64,000 nt of DNA from Actinomycetes bacterium (lineage in GTDB: Bacteria; Actinomycetota; Actinomycetes; Propionibacteriales; Propionibacteriaceae): assembly GCA_023443125.1 (NCBI GenBank), contig JAEZVO010000068.1, positions 3,004-67,003 on the forward strand, given 5' to 3'. Each line of letters starts with the position of its first letter. The stretch's first letter is position 1. Below are positions 49,181 to 57,583 of the stretch, piece by piece. Made by a program: the position numbers and the translations under genes. The notes beneath the pieces were generated by a model. That model saw nothing but the letters and a program-made list of their open reading frames with translations. It had not been told where the DNA came from and made no database searches.

Positions 49181-50161
49181 TCATTTCAACATAAAGTGCG
49201 TATTTGTCGCCACGATCCCCGAGTTCAAAACGACCGCTTGCTTACCCTTATAGGTGTAGTGGACGATATTGTGACCATCCTTCGACTTACCGTAAGCGAC
49301 GACAGCGTGCTTAATGGTTTTTCCGTCAGTGTAAGCATCCGGGAGTTCTCCGAACAAGATCACAGGCCGACCATTGTTAAGCGCCGAATTCACGTTGGTG
49401 CTGAGCCAGTTGTACCACGCCGTTGAACTCACCTTCATGCGGATGGCTGCGTGGTATCCGATGCCATCGGCAACCGGGAGACCCCATGACGCCATATCTC
49501 GTCCGTTACGGATCAAGTCGGCGAAGTCTGCACCAGAGACTGCCTTGATGTTGGTTCCAGAACGATGAGCCGCTGGGATCAAGATCTTTCCCTTGCGCGC
49601 GTGCCAGTAGCGCATCACGATCGTGGCCGCGATCCAGCCGCACCGTCCTTCCGCAGCGGTATTGTGCAACACCGTGCAGCCGGTGATATAGCCGTAGCTC
49701 GGGATCCGGAAATTCACGTTCGTTCCTACTGGCGGAGGCACCTTTGCGACGGAAACACCTGGCGAACGGTTTAGGGTTGATCGGATGTCCGCAACAGCGG
49801 AGATAGAGGCGATCTGATCGGTAGCCTCTCCGATACGAGCCCTATCGAATGTGTCTCTTGGTGCGCCGTTGAGTGCGTTGATCGAACGGCCGCCAGAAAT
49901 CTCTACGATGTATTCTCCTAGCCCAAGATACGCAGCGTTGTTGCTAGCGAACCCATGCAAAGGGCTGATGGCGTCGTTGGAGTATTCAATCATGGCTTGC
50001 GTTGCAGCATCGACCAAGAAGTAGCCACTGCGCGGCAGCTCCCAGACCTCAAGCTGCGACGCCGCGCCGGAGACCAGTTCCTTGACGACGTCAGAATGGG
50101 TTGCTGAGCTGCGGTCGCTAAGGAAGACGGCCGACGAGGGCTGATTGGACTTGTCCGACAC
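49181..50161 (-). CDS. C39-like cysteine peptidase-type protein, possibly 5' truncated
   Basis: The 326-residue product has a papain/C39-like core: nucleophile Cys in EGRCGWIAATIVMRYW, His in IKHAVVAYGKSKDG and a following aromatic/Asn segment. The first 150 residues are of unknown fold (GEYIVEISGGRSINALNG). A secreted peptidase would be expected to have a signal peptide, but the GTG start at 50161 gives MSDKSNQPSSA. That start lies at the edge of transposase debris, and the frame stays open further into it. The original 5' end may therefore be lost. Base composition is less GC-rich than the neighbours, suggesting transfer. Confidence 0.62.
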   Translation of the reverse strand: MSDKSNQPSSAVFLSDRSSATHSDVVKELVSGAASQLEVWELPRSGYFLVDAATQAMIEYSNDAISPLHGFASNNAAYLGLGEYIVEISGGRSINALNGAPRDTFDRARIGEATDQIASISAVADIRSTLNRSPGVSVAKVPPPVGTNVNFRIPSYGYITGCTVLHNTAAEGRCGWIAATIVMRYWHARKGKILIPAAHRSGTNIKAVSGADFADLIRNGRDMASWGLPVADGIGYHAAIRMKVSSTAWYNWLSTNVNSALNNGRPVILFGELPDAYTDGKTIKHAVVAYGKSKDGHNIVHYTYKGKQAVVLNSGIVATNTHFMLK

Positions 50162-50295
50162 GGTGGTCTTCCGGTGCTTCGTGTTGTGTGGGCTGATGCG
50201 TTCGCGGGTGCGATGAGTTCGATGCCGGCCGGGATCGATGTCGGGCTGGCCGTTGCGGCCCTCTACGCGGGCGCGATCGCGGCGGTGGTGGCGTT

Positions 50296-50382
50296 TCAGA
50301 GCTTGCGGAGGTTATGGCAGAGCGCGTGCAGCAGCCATTCTCCCTGCGCGCTGGCCAAGCCACGCAGCCGGAGCTGCCCGTT
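50296..50382 (-). pseudogene. C-terminal remnant of an IS1182-like DDE transposase
   Basis: The minus-strand frame reads NGQLRLRGLASAQGEWLLHA and then LCHNLRKL before a stop. The RGxxxxxxEWxLxxxxHNLxKL pattern is the C-terminus of IS1182/IS5-like transposases. Nothing of the remaining transposase is present. Confidence 0.5.
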
Positions 50383-50387
50383 ACCTT

Positions 50388-50713
50388 GTGAGTACCCCCG
50401 ACCGCCGGGGGTCCTATGCCGGGATCGCGCCAGTCACGCGAAGATCCGGAACCTCGATCCGTGGAGCGCACGCTCGGGCAACAAGCGGTTGAAAAACGCG
50501 CTGCTCTACTCCACCTGGGTCTCCTCGCACTCGGACCCGAACTCCAAGGCCTACTACGATCGCAAGCGCGCCGAGGGCAAGCACCACAACACCGCCGTGA
50601 TCTGCCTGGCCCGCCGCCGCTGCAACGTCATCTTCGCGATGCTCCAACACAGCACCTACTACCAGCCAGCAACCACCACCCCTACACCCGAGCCAGCCAC
50701 ACTCGCAGCTTGA
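50388..50713 (+). pseudogene. IS110-family transposase, C-terminal fragment with frameshift
   Basis: One frame encodes GSYAGIAPVTRRSGTSIRGA. About 70 bp later a second frame goes on with SGNKRLKNAL, then YYDRKRAEGKHHNTAVICLA and RRRCNVIFAMLQHSTYY. This is the contiguous Transposase_20 C-terminal region of IS110 proteins. The shift near 50475 and missing N-terminus make it non-functional. No terminal repeats can be defined, as usual for IS110. The next 147 bp to the tRNA have no gene. Confidence 0.82.
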
Positions 50714-50820
50714 CTCAGAACATAGGTACACCCCTTACATTCAAGTAAAGAGCAGTAGATGCGAGGTTGGGAATCGGACTCGCTCCATCTCATCCATACG
50801 TGCCTGCCCCAATATGCCGA

Positions 50821-50855
50821 ACGGCCCGGCTAAGCTTCTTGCCTAGCCGGGCCGC
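50821..50855. terminator. hairpin downstream of tRNA-Asn
   Basis: Arms ACGGCCCGGCTA and TAGCCGGGCCGC pair over 11 bases around an 11-base loop, six bases from the tRNA 3' end. No U-run; it may guide processing or terminate weakly. Confidence 0.55.
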
Positions 50856-50860
50856 TGCAC

Positions 50861-50935
50861 TGGCTCCCCGGACTGGATTCGAACCAGTAACCCTTCGATT
50901 AACAGTCGAATGCTCTGCCGTTGAGCTACCAGGGA
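50861..50935 (-). tRNA. tRNA-Asn(GTT)
   Basis: The acceptor stem TCCCTGG/CCGGGGA has one G-T pair; anticodon stem TTCGA/TCGAA with loop CTGTTAA gives anticodon GTT; the T-arm is CTGG-TTCGAAT-CCAG and CCA is encoded. A clean asparagine tRNA. Confidence 0.95.
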
Positions 50936-50998
50936 ATGGTGGCGTAACCACGCGAGGAACAACGATAGCAGGCCTGCCGCGAGGACGCCAAACGCTGA

Positions 50999-51484
50999 TC
51001 AAGTCAGCCCGTACTCAGCTTTCAGACGGTCGGTTTCCTCCACGACCAAAGCGGCCGTCATCGGATCGGTGAGGCGCGCACCACCACTGGGTACAGCGAA
51101 GAACTGGAGCTGCTCGTCCGTACCGAGCGATCTACGAACGATGATCCTCACCTCGCCGGGATCGAGGTGGTGCTGCACTGACCCAACCGTCGATGCCTGC
51201 ACCCGCTCCTGGAACAGCATCGGGAGTTGTCCGGGGCGTTCGAGGCTCGCCTCGTAGGCTTCGCCGTGCATGTCTGTCCACCGAAAGATCCCCTTCTCGG
51301 CGCGCCAGCTTCCGCGCTCTACCTCGTGCCAGCCCATGGCGACCCATTCCCCGTCGCGCTTGACCGCAACCTTATCGACGGTGCCTACGACGACGGGTTG
51401 CCCATCGGCGTCCCTGCCCTGCGCCAGAATCTTGGCCCGAGGGCCCAGGGCCGTCGCGAGGTCTTGGTCTTTCAGTGCCGTCAT
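50999..51484 (-). CDS. conserved actinobacterial protein of unknown function
   Basis: The 161-residue protein (MTALKDQDLATALGPRAKIL, VGTVDKVAVKRDGEWVAMGW, ERVQASTVGSVQHHLDP) looks like a beta-rich conserved protein of actinobacterial genomes; I know no function. The frame is open far upstream, but only from 51484 does it have coding character. ATG 51493 (MGSM) is another possible start. It is separated from tRNA-Asn by 63 bp. Confidence 0.75.
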   Translation of the reverse strand: MTALKDQDLATALGPRAKILAQGRDADGQPVVVGTVDKVAVKRDGEWVAMGWHEVERGSWRAEKGIFRWTDMHGEAYEASLERPGQLPMLFQERVQASTVGSVQHHLDPGEVRIIVRRSLGTDEQLQFFAVPSGGARLTDPMTAALVVEETDRLKAEYGLT

Positions 51485-51592
51485 GGAACCCATCCTGCAC
51501 CATGTGGACAAAAAAGTGTTGTCCGTTGCTTCTGCAAAAGTTCCTGTGGAGAACTCAGCGAGGCGCCCGTCGACCGTGGTTCGGTGTTGCCC

Positions 51593-52327
51593 ATGATTAC
51601 TCTGCCTGATTTCGACATGACCCCCGATGAACAACGCCTCCTGACTCTTGCCGTCGCCACCATCGAGCCGGCATATGCCCTCGTGCGCCTTGCCCCCACC
51701 AGCCTCGTGTGCTGGCAGGCCATCGTCATCGGCCTCGCCGCCGAACGCCGACTCTGGGAGGGCAATCTCCGTCTCGTCTACAGCATCGCCTACGACGCCC
51801 ATCGACGCGGCAACGGCGACTTCGAGGAGCTCTTCCAAGAGGGCTGCCTGGCACTCCAGCGTGCAATCCGCAGATTCCGCCCCGAGCTCGGATTCCGGCT
51901 CTCCACCTACGCCCACGACTCCATCGTGCGCCACGTACGCCACCACGCCGACCCTGGCCAGTACGTCTTCGATTCCAGGCACTTCAAGCGGGTTCGCCAC
52001 CTCGTCCTGGAAGACAAGGCGCCGGAGCAGGTCAGCATGGCGACGATGGCTCGTCGCGTGAATCCTGAGGTACTCGACCGGATGGCGGACCCCGTCGACG
52101 CCTATGAGGAGATCCACGAGCAGAACATGGAATTCCTCGAGCTCCTCCCCGAGTTGCACGCAGATCTACTACGGCGACGCTTCGGCCTCGACGGCCCCGT
52201 GTGGAGCCAGGCAGAACTGGCCGCGGACCTTGGTGTGTCGACCTCCACGATCTCGAGGTGGGAGCAACGAGCGCTCGAGCAAGCCCACCAGCTCCTCACC
52301 GCTGACCGCATGCTCAAGGTGGCCTAA
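51593..52327 (+). CDS. sigma-70 family sigma factor, orphan
   Basis: The 244-residue protein has sigma region 2 (EGNLRLVYSIAYDAHRRGNG, DFEELFQEGCLALQRAIRRF, FRLSTYAHDSIVRHVRHHA) and region 4 (LLRRRFGLDGPVWSQAELA, ADLGVSTSTISRWEQRAL). Region 2 resembles primary-type sigmas (the FEELFQEGCLAL core), while the middle is short and atypical. No anti-sigma gene is next to it. ATG 51593 has no strong ribosome-binding site. It converges with dnaG, 4 bp between stops. The role is unknown. Confidence 0.84.
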   Translation: MITLPDFDMTPDEQRLLTLAVATIEPAYALVRLAPTSLVCWQAIVIGLAAERRLWEGNLRLVYSIAYDAHRRGNGDFEELFQEGCLALQRAIRRFRPELGFRLSTYAHDSIVRHVRHHADPGQYVFDSRHFKRVRHLVLEDKAPEQVSMATMARRVNPEVLDRMADPVDAYEEIHEQNMEFLELLPELHADLLRRRFGLDGPVWSQAELAADLGVSTSTISRWEQRALEQAHQLLTADRMLKVA

Positions 52328-52331
52328 TGGC

Positions 52332-54155
52332 CTAGCTGAGGCCCACCTGCTGCAAGCGCTTCCGCGCCATCTCCAGCTCGGTGAGCTCCGCGAACTTCTG
52401 GCGATACTCCGCCTCATTCTTCGTCGGATCGGTGCGCTGCAGCTTTGACTTCAAATCATCAATCTGCCTCGACACCCGGCGAAGCTGCAGCCGCGACGAA
52501 TATACCAGGGAGTACTGCTCGTCGGGCTCGCGCCACAACGGTTCTACCAGCAGCGCCACCATGAGCTGAGCCGTATTCTCCGACGGCGCCTCCTCACGCA
52601 AACGCGTTTCCCAGTCGTCGCCGAACGGGACCCGTCGGATCAGCGTCATCACCGCCACATAGCCAGGGTGGGTGAAGTCGTCGGGCTGCACGCCGTTCCA
52701 GTCGGTGTCGAAGGTGGTCGGGTGCTGCAACATGAGCTTGAGCGCGTCGCGTTCGAGCCGCAGTGAGCGATCGTTCGGATCGGGCCACCCGTCGTCGCGC
52801 GGCCGGCGAGCCGGAGGCGCTTCCTCGTACGACGGCTCGCTCTGGCGCCGACGCTGCACCTCGCGGCGGACATCGTCGACGTCCATGCCCAAGATCCCGG
52901 CAAGATCGCGCAAATACTGCCCGACGAGGGATCGGTCGCGGATCGAAGTGACGAGCTCCCCCGCTTCGCGCGCGGCCCCCAATCGTCCTTCGGCGCGGTC
53001 GAGGTCATAACGTCGGGCGATGTTCTCCATCACGAATCGGTACAGCGGAATTCTGGTGGCGACGAGTTCCCGCACCGCCGCATCGCCGGACTGCATGCGC
53101 AAGTCGCACGGGTCCAGCCCCGTCGGCTCCACCGCCACGTAGGTTTGGGCGACGAAGTTGTGGTCGCCTTTGAACACCTTCAGTGCCGCAGCTTGCCCGG
53201 CGGCGTCGCCGTCAAAGGTGAAGATGACCTCGCCGTGCAGGCCATCTTGTGTACCGAGCAGGCGCTGCAGCACACGGGCGTGGTCGTCACCAAATGCCGT
53301 GCCGCACGATGCGACGGCGGTCTCCACCCCAGCGATATGGGCGGCCATCACGTCAGTGTAACCTTCGACGATCACTGCCTGCGACCGCTTACCGATCTCT
53401 CTGCGAGCGAGATCGAGCCCGTAAAGCACCTGCGATTTCTTGTAGACGGGTGTCTCCGGCGTGTTGATGTACTTGGCGGGGAGGCGATCGTCGTCGTAAA
53501 TCCGCCTGGCGCCGAACCCGAGCACCGATTGCGCGGAATCGCGGATGGGCCACAACACTCGCCCGGCGAAAAAGTCTCTGCCGAAGTCGCGGATGAGGCC
53601 CGCGGCCTTGAGCGTTTCGTCGTCGAACCCTTGAGCCCGCAACGCCTGACGCAGCGCGTAGCCGTTCTTCGGTGCGTAGCCGATCTTGAAGTGTTGGGCG
53701 TGCTCGCGAGTGAAGCCACGGCTGTCGAGGAACACGCGTCCCGCAACGCCTTCCGGGGATTCCAGTTGCTGGGCGAAGAAGTCTTCGGCCGCGGCATTGG
53801 CTTCCAGAATGCGTTTCCGCAGCCCCGGCGCCTGCGCGGGTTGCCCGTCGTCTTCCATGACGAGTTCGACGCCATAACGGTCGGCCAGCATCTGCACCGC
53901 TTCGAGGAACGAGAGGTTCTGATTGCGCTGCAGGAACGTGATGACGTCTCCCCCTTCACCGCAACCAAAGCAGTAGAAGAAGCCTCGCGCAGGGGTGACG
54001 TGGAAGCTGGGCGTCTTCTCGTCGTGGAATGGGCACAGGCCCTTCAACGACCCGCTGCCGGCATTGCGCAGCATGACGTATTCGCCGATGATCTCGTCGA
54101 TCCGGGCGCGCTCGCGAACCTTCGCGATGTCTTCTTCCCTGATCCGGCCAGCCAC
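52332..54155 (-). CDS. dnaG: DNA primase
   Basis: The 607-residue primase has the CHC2 zinc finger (LCPFHDEKTPSF ... FFYCFGCGEGGD), the catalytic TOPRIM domain (VIVEGYTDVMAAH, FTFDGDAAGQ), and a C-terminal helicase-binding domain. GTG 54155 gives MAGRIREEDIAKVR, the usual actinobacterial start; ATG 54164 adds three residues. It is the last gene of dusB-dgt-dnaG. Confidence 0.96.
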   Translation of the reverse strand: MAGRIREEDIAKVRERARIDEIIGEYVMLRNAGSGSLKGLCPFHDEKTPSFHVTPARGFFYCFGCGEGGDVITFLQRNQNLSFLEAVQMLADRYGVELVMEDDGQPAQAPGLRKRILEANAAAEDFFAQQLESPEGVAGRVFLDSRGFTREHAQHFKIGYAPKNGYALRQALRAQGFDDETLKAAGLIRDFGRDFFAGRVLWPIRDSAQSVLGFGARRIYDDDRLPAKYINTPETPVYKKSQVLYGLDLARREIGKRSQAVIVEGYTDVMAAHIAGVETAVASCGTAFGDDHARVLQRLLGTQDGLHGEVIFTFDGDAAGQAAALKVFKGDHNFVAQTYVAVEPTGLDPCDLRMQSGDAAVRELVATRIPLYRFVMENIARRYDLDRAEGRLGAAREAGELVTSIRDRSLVGQYLRDLAGILGMDVDDVRREVQRRRQSEPSYEEAPPARRPRDDGWPDPNDRSLRLERDALKLMLQHPTTFDTDWNGVQPDDFTHPGYVAVMTLIRRVPFGDDWETRLREEAPSENTAQLMVALLVEPLWREPDEQYSLVYSSRLQLRRVSRQIDDLKSKLQRTDPTKNEAEYRQKFAELTELEMARKRLQQVGLS

Positions 54156-54194
54156 GCCCCACATCCTAGCCGTTCGTGAACGGGTGACAGCGCG

Positions 54195-55301
54195 TCAGGC
54201 CCCACGCCCGATGCCACGAGGCAACTTCTTCGGATCCCACCCCAGCAGGCGCTGCGCCTGCTCGAATGCGAACCGATCAGTCATGCCGCTCACGTACGTC
54301 ACAGCGCCACGAACTCGGTCGTCGACGCGGTGGCTCTCGGGCATCGCGTCGGGCCGCTCCATGTAGTGCTCCACCAGTCCGCGCAGTACCGCCACCACAG
54401 TTTTCGATTGCGCCACGGACTCTGGGCGGGTGTAGATGCGCTCGTAATTGAAGCGTCGCAGTTCGGCGAGCGCTTCGGCTCTGAGCGGGTCGAGCCCGAC
54501 ACGGCCGGTGGTCATCGTCGTTTCAATCACACCATTGATGAAGGTAGCGAGCTGTTCCCGACGGGTACGCCCGGCCACTTCGGTGACGACGGGTGGGAGC
54601 TGATTGATATCGACGATGCCCGCGTGGATGGCGTCTTCGAGGTCGTGCGAGCAGTACGCGATGCGGTCGGCCCAGCTCACCAGCTCGCCCTCGATGGTCG
54701 ACGGTGCTGGCCGCGACCAGGAATGGTTGCGGATCCCGTCGAGGGTTTCCTTGCACAGATTCAGGCTCGTCAGCATCACATCCGCGCCCCAGGGGCCGTG
54801 ATCGTAGCCACCCTCGATGAACAGATCGAACGCGTCCTCGCTCGCGTGCCCGCCGGGCCCGTGGCCACAGTCGTGGCCGAGCGCGATGGCGTCGACCAGC
54901 GCAACATTGACGCCAATTCCCCGTGCCATGGCGACGGCGCACTGCGCCACCTCGAGCGCGTGTGTGAGTCGCGTGCGTTGGTGATCCGTCGGGTACACCA
55001 CCACCTGCGTCTTCCCTGCGAGCCGGCGGAAGGCCGTCGAGTGCACGATCCTGTCGCGGTCGCGCTCGAAACAGGTGCGGAACGGGTCGGGTTCTTCTGG
55101 CCTTGCACGGTTGCCCGCCCCTTCAGCGAAGGTGGCGTTGGCGTCGAGCGTGCGGCGCTCCACGTCCTCGCGGAACTCACGCCCGCGCTGCACACTCGCG
55201 GCAGGCCCGACGTGGCTCGTGGCGTGGGCGGTGACCAATTCGTCGCCATGCCCGCGCATGGTGTTGGCCCACTGTTTGGCCCTCGGCAATGGCTCGTTCA
55301 C
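54195..55301 (-). CDS. dgt: dGTPase-like deoxynucleoside triphosphate triphosphohydrolase (HD domain)
   Basis: The 368-residue HD-domain protein has RDRDRIVHSTAFRRLAGKTQ, RLTHALEVAQ, GHDCGHGPGGHASE and a later Asp in SWADRIAYCSHDLED, the metal-binding set H...HD...D. It hydrolyses dNTPs to nucleoside and triphosphate. The 5' region before HSTAF is longer than usual. GTG 55301 has GAGGGTGAGA upstream and is 4 bp from the dusB stop. Confidence 0.93.
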   Translation of the reverse strand: MNEPLPRAKQWANTMRGHGDELVTAHATSHVGPAASVQRGREFREDVERRTLDANATFAEGAGNRARPEEPDPFRTCFERDRDRIVHSTAFRRLAGKTQVVVYPTDHQRTRLTHALEVAQCAVAMARGIGVNVALVDAIALGHDCGHGPGGHASEDAFDLFIEGGYDHGPWGADVMLTSLNLCKETLDGIRNHSWSRPAPSTIEGELVSWADRIAYCSHDLEDAIHAGIVDINQLPPVVTEVAGRTRREQLATFINGVIETTMTTGRVGLDPLRAEALAELRRFNYERIYTRPESVAQSKTVVAVLRGLVEHYMERPDAMPESHRVDDRVRGAVTYVSGMTDRFAFEQAQRLLGWDPKKLPRGIGRGA

Positions 55302-55305
55302 TGTC

Positions 55306-56448
55306 TCACCCTCCGCTGACGTCCAGTTCCGCTTCCTGGAGATTCAACTCGCAGCCGCTAGTGTCGTCGTACCATCCATGCGGCAACACCACTTTGCCAC
55401 GAGGGCTCCCCTGCCTGCCGCGTGGCGTGCCGAGCTCTGCGACGGGGAACTCCGCGTCCGCGTCGAGACGTGCCACAAGTTGCTGGAGCTCTTCCATCGT
55501 CGAGACCATCGCGAACTCCCGACGCAGCTCCCCCACCGGGTAGCCCTTGAAGTACCACGCCATGTGCTTGCGTAAATCGACGAGCCCGCGTTCACCGAAG
55601 TAGCCCTGCAGCAGTTCGGCATGACGGAGGATCATCTGCCCGACCTGACCTAAGGTGGGGCGCTTGCGGTTGGGGCTGCCTTGGAATGCGGCAGTGAGGT
55701 CGCCAAAGAGCCAGGGGCGGCCGAGGCATCCTCGCCCGATGACCACACCGTCGCACCCTGTTTCGTCCATCATCTTCAGCGCGTCTTCGGCTTCCCAGAT
55801 GTCTCCGTTGCCGAGCACCGGAATATCGACGGCCCGCTTCAGCTCGGCGATACGAGTCCAGTCGGCCTCCCCGGAGTATGCCTGTGCGACGGTGCGTCCA
55901 TGCAGCGCGATAGCTGCGGCACCCTCCTCTTGGGCGATGCGGCCTGCGTCCATGAAGGTCTCGTGGTCGTCGTCGATGCCGATACGGGTCTTGATCGTGA
56001 CCGGAATGCCGAACTCATCAGCGGCGCGCACTGTGGAGCGAATGATGGCACGCAGGCGATCACGCTTGTAGGGCAGCACTCCGCCCCCACCGCGTCGGGT
56101 CACCTTCGGCACGGGGCAACCAAAGTTGAGGTCGATGTGGTTGACGTCGAATTCTCGAGCGAGGATGCGGGCCGCGTCGGCCATCACGTCGGCGTCTACG
56201 CCGTAGAGCTGGACGGAGCGGATCCTCTCGCCGGGGTCGAATTGAAGCATGGTGCGGGTTTTCGGGTCGCCGCACACGAGCGCGCGGGAAGTGATCATCT
56301 CGCAGACGTACAGCCCTGCACCTTGCTCCCGGCACAGCTGCCGATACGCGGCATTCGTCACGCCAGCCATGGGGGCAAGCACGACAGGAAGGTCGACCAC
56401 CACAGCATCCCGATGGCCAGGCGCATGAAGATGCAGTGCTTTGGTCAT
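55306..56448 (-). CDS. dusB: tRNA dihydrouridine synthase
   Basis: The 380-residue flavoenzyme reduces uridines in tRNA. FMN site VVLAPMAGVTNAAYR, catalytic Cys in NFGCPVPKVTRRGGG, KTRIGIDDDHETF, ALHGRTVAQAYSG and GNGDIWEAEDAL. ATG 56448 has AGGAG five bases upstream. The C-terminus is longer than in E. coli DusB. It is the first gene of the dusB-dgt-dnaG unit, 34 bp after the ROK gene on the same strand. Confidence 0.95.
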   Translation of the reverse strand: MTKALHLHAPGHRDAVVVDLPVVLAPMAGVTNAAYRQLCREQGAGLYVCEMITSRALVCGDPKTRTMLQFDPGERIRSVQLYGVDADVMADAARILAREFDVNHIDLNFGCPVPKVTRRGGGGVLPYKRDRLRAIIRSTVRAADEFGIPVTIKTRIGIDDDHETFMDAGRIAQEEGAAAIALHGRTVAQAYSGEADWTRIAELKRAVDIPVLGNGDIWEAEDALKMMDETGCDGVVIGRGCLGRPWLFGDLTAAFQGSPNRKRPTLGQVGQMILRHAELLQGYFGERGLVDLRKHMAWYFKGYPVGELRREFAMVSTMEELQQLVARLDADAEFPVAELGTPRGRQGSPRGKVVLPHGWYDDTSGCELNLQEAELDVSGG

Positions 56449-56482
56449 GGAACTCCTCACATCGAAACCACCCAAGCATGCC

Positions 56483-57583
56483 TCAGGGCTCCAGCAGGAG
56501 CCTAATGGCAAGCCCTGCCGCACCTCGCGCCCAATCGGTGAAGTCCAGCTGTTTCACCCAGATTTCCGGCGGATCCACGTCGTGTAGGGCACGCCAGTCG
56601 AGACCTTCCTGAAACTGGTTCCAGTGCCGGTCAAGGAGCCAGATCCCTTCTCCAGACAGCACAATGCGCTCAGGGCCCCAGGTATGCCGTGCGAGGATCA
56701 CGAGATCGGCAAGTACGCGGGCAGCATCTGCTAAGACGGGCTCAGCGAGTGGCTCTAAGCCCATGCGAAGATCATCGACAGTGAGGCTCTTCCCTGCGGC
56801 GGCGCTGGCCCGCTGCACGATTCCTGCCGTAGACAGTACCTCGTGATAGCTGCGTCCATCTCTACACCACAGATCGCCCAGCATGCCGTTGAATCCTTCA
56901 TAGCCGACGGCCAACGTTCCCCCCACAACAGCTCCGGCACCAACACCGGATCCGATGGTGAGCACAGTGAGATTCTCTGTGCCTCGGCCAAGACCCACCC
57001 AGTGCTGCGCCAATGTCAACGCATCGACGTCGTTTGCGGTTGTGCAGGGCAACCCGGTGGCCTCACTCACCTGGCGAGAGAAATTGCACTTCGGCCAGCC
57101 CAGTAGCACAGCACTGCGCACCGTGCCAAAAGGATCAACGGCACCGGCAAGACTCACACCTACGGCAAACAGTTCGCCGGTGGTGCGCAACTCGCGAGCG
57201 AGTGCTGCAAGGGCGCTGACTGTCATCGCAGGCGATGAGGTGTCCGCTGGCCGCACCACCGTGGTTCGAACCTTCCCGCGCAATCCGGTGACGACGGCAT
57301 GCAGCGCTCCGGGAACAACCTTGACACCGAGTACCAACGCCGACCCATCGCACAGGGCTAACGGCTGTGTGGGCCTCCCAAACGCGGTCGGTTCGGGCTC
57401 CAACTCCTCCAGATACCCTTCCAGAACGAGAGGGCGGGTGAGACGAGTCAACGATGGCATGCTGAGGCCGGAGAGACGTGTGAGATCCCGACGAGCAATT
57501 GGGCCGTATTGCAGCACTAACTGCAACACGCGCCGCGAATTCTCATCGAGGTCATGCAGCGTCCGACGGGAGGTGGGGGTCAT
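56483..57583 (-). CDS. ROK family transcriptional regulator
   Basis: The 366-residue protein has an N-terminal winged helix (RRDLTRLSGLSMPSLTRLTR) and a ROK sugar-kinase-like body with LTIGSGVGAGAVVGGT and GYEGFNGMLGDL; the ROK zinc cysteine cluster is absent, and only one Cys (LWCRDG) remains. It is likely the repressor of the alpha-galactoside operon. The ATG overlaps the binding-protein stop by four bases. A hairpin GGCTCC-agca-GGAGCC overlaps its 3' end. Confidence 0.9.
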   Translation of the reverse strand: MTPTSRRTLHDLDENSRRVLQLVLQYGPIARRDLTRLSGLSMPSLTRLTRPLVLEGYLEELEPEPTAFGRPTQPLALCDGSALVLGVKVVPGALHAVVTGLRGKVRTTVVRPADTSSPAMTVSALAALARELRTTGELFAVGVSLAGAVDPFGTVRSAVLLGWPKCNFSRQVSEATGLPCTTANDVDALTLAQHWVGLGRGTENLTVLTIGSGVGAGAVVGGTLAVGYEGFNGMLGDLWCRDGRSYHEVLSTAGIVQRASAAAGKSLTVDDLRMGLEPLAEPVLADAARVLADLVILARHTWGPERIVLSGEGIWLLDRHWNQFQEGLDWRALHDVDPPEIWVKQLDFTDWARGAAGLAIRLLLEP

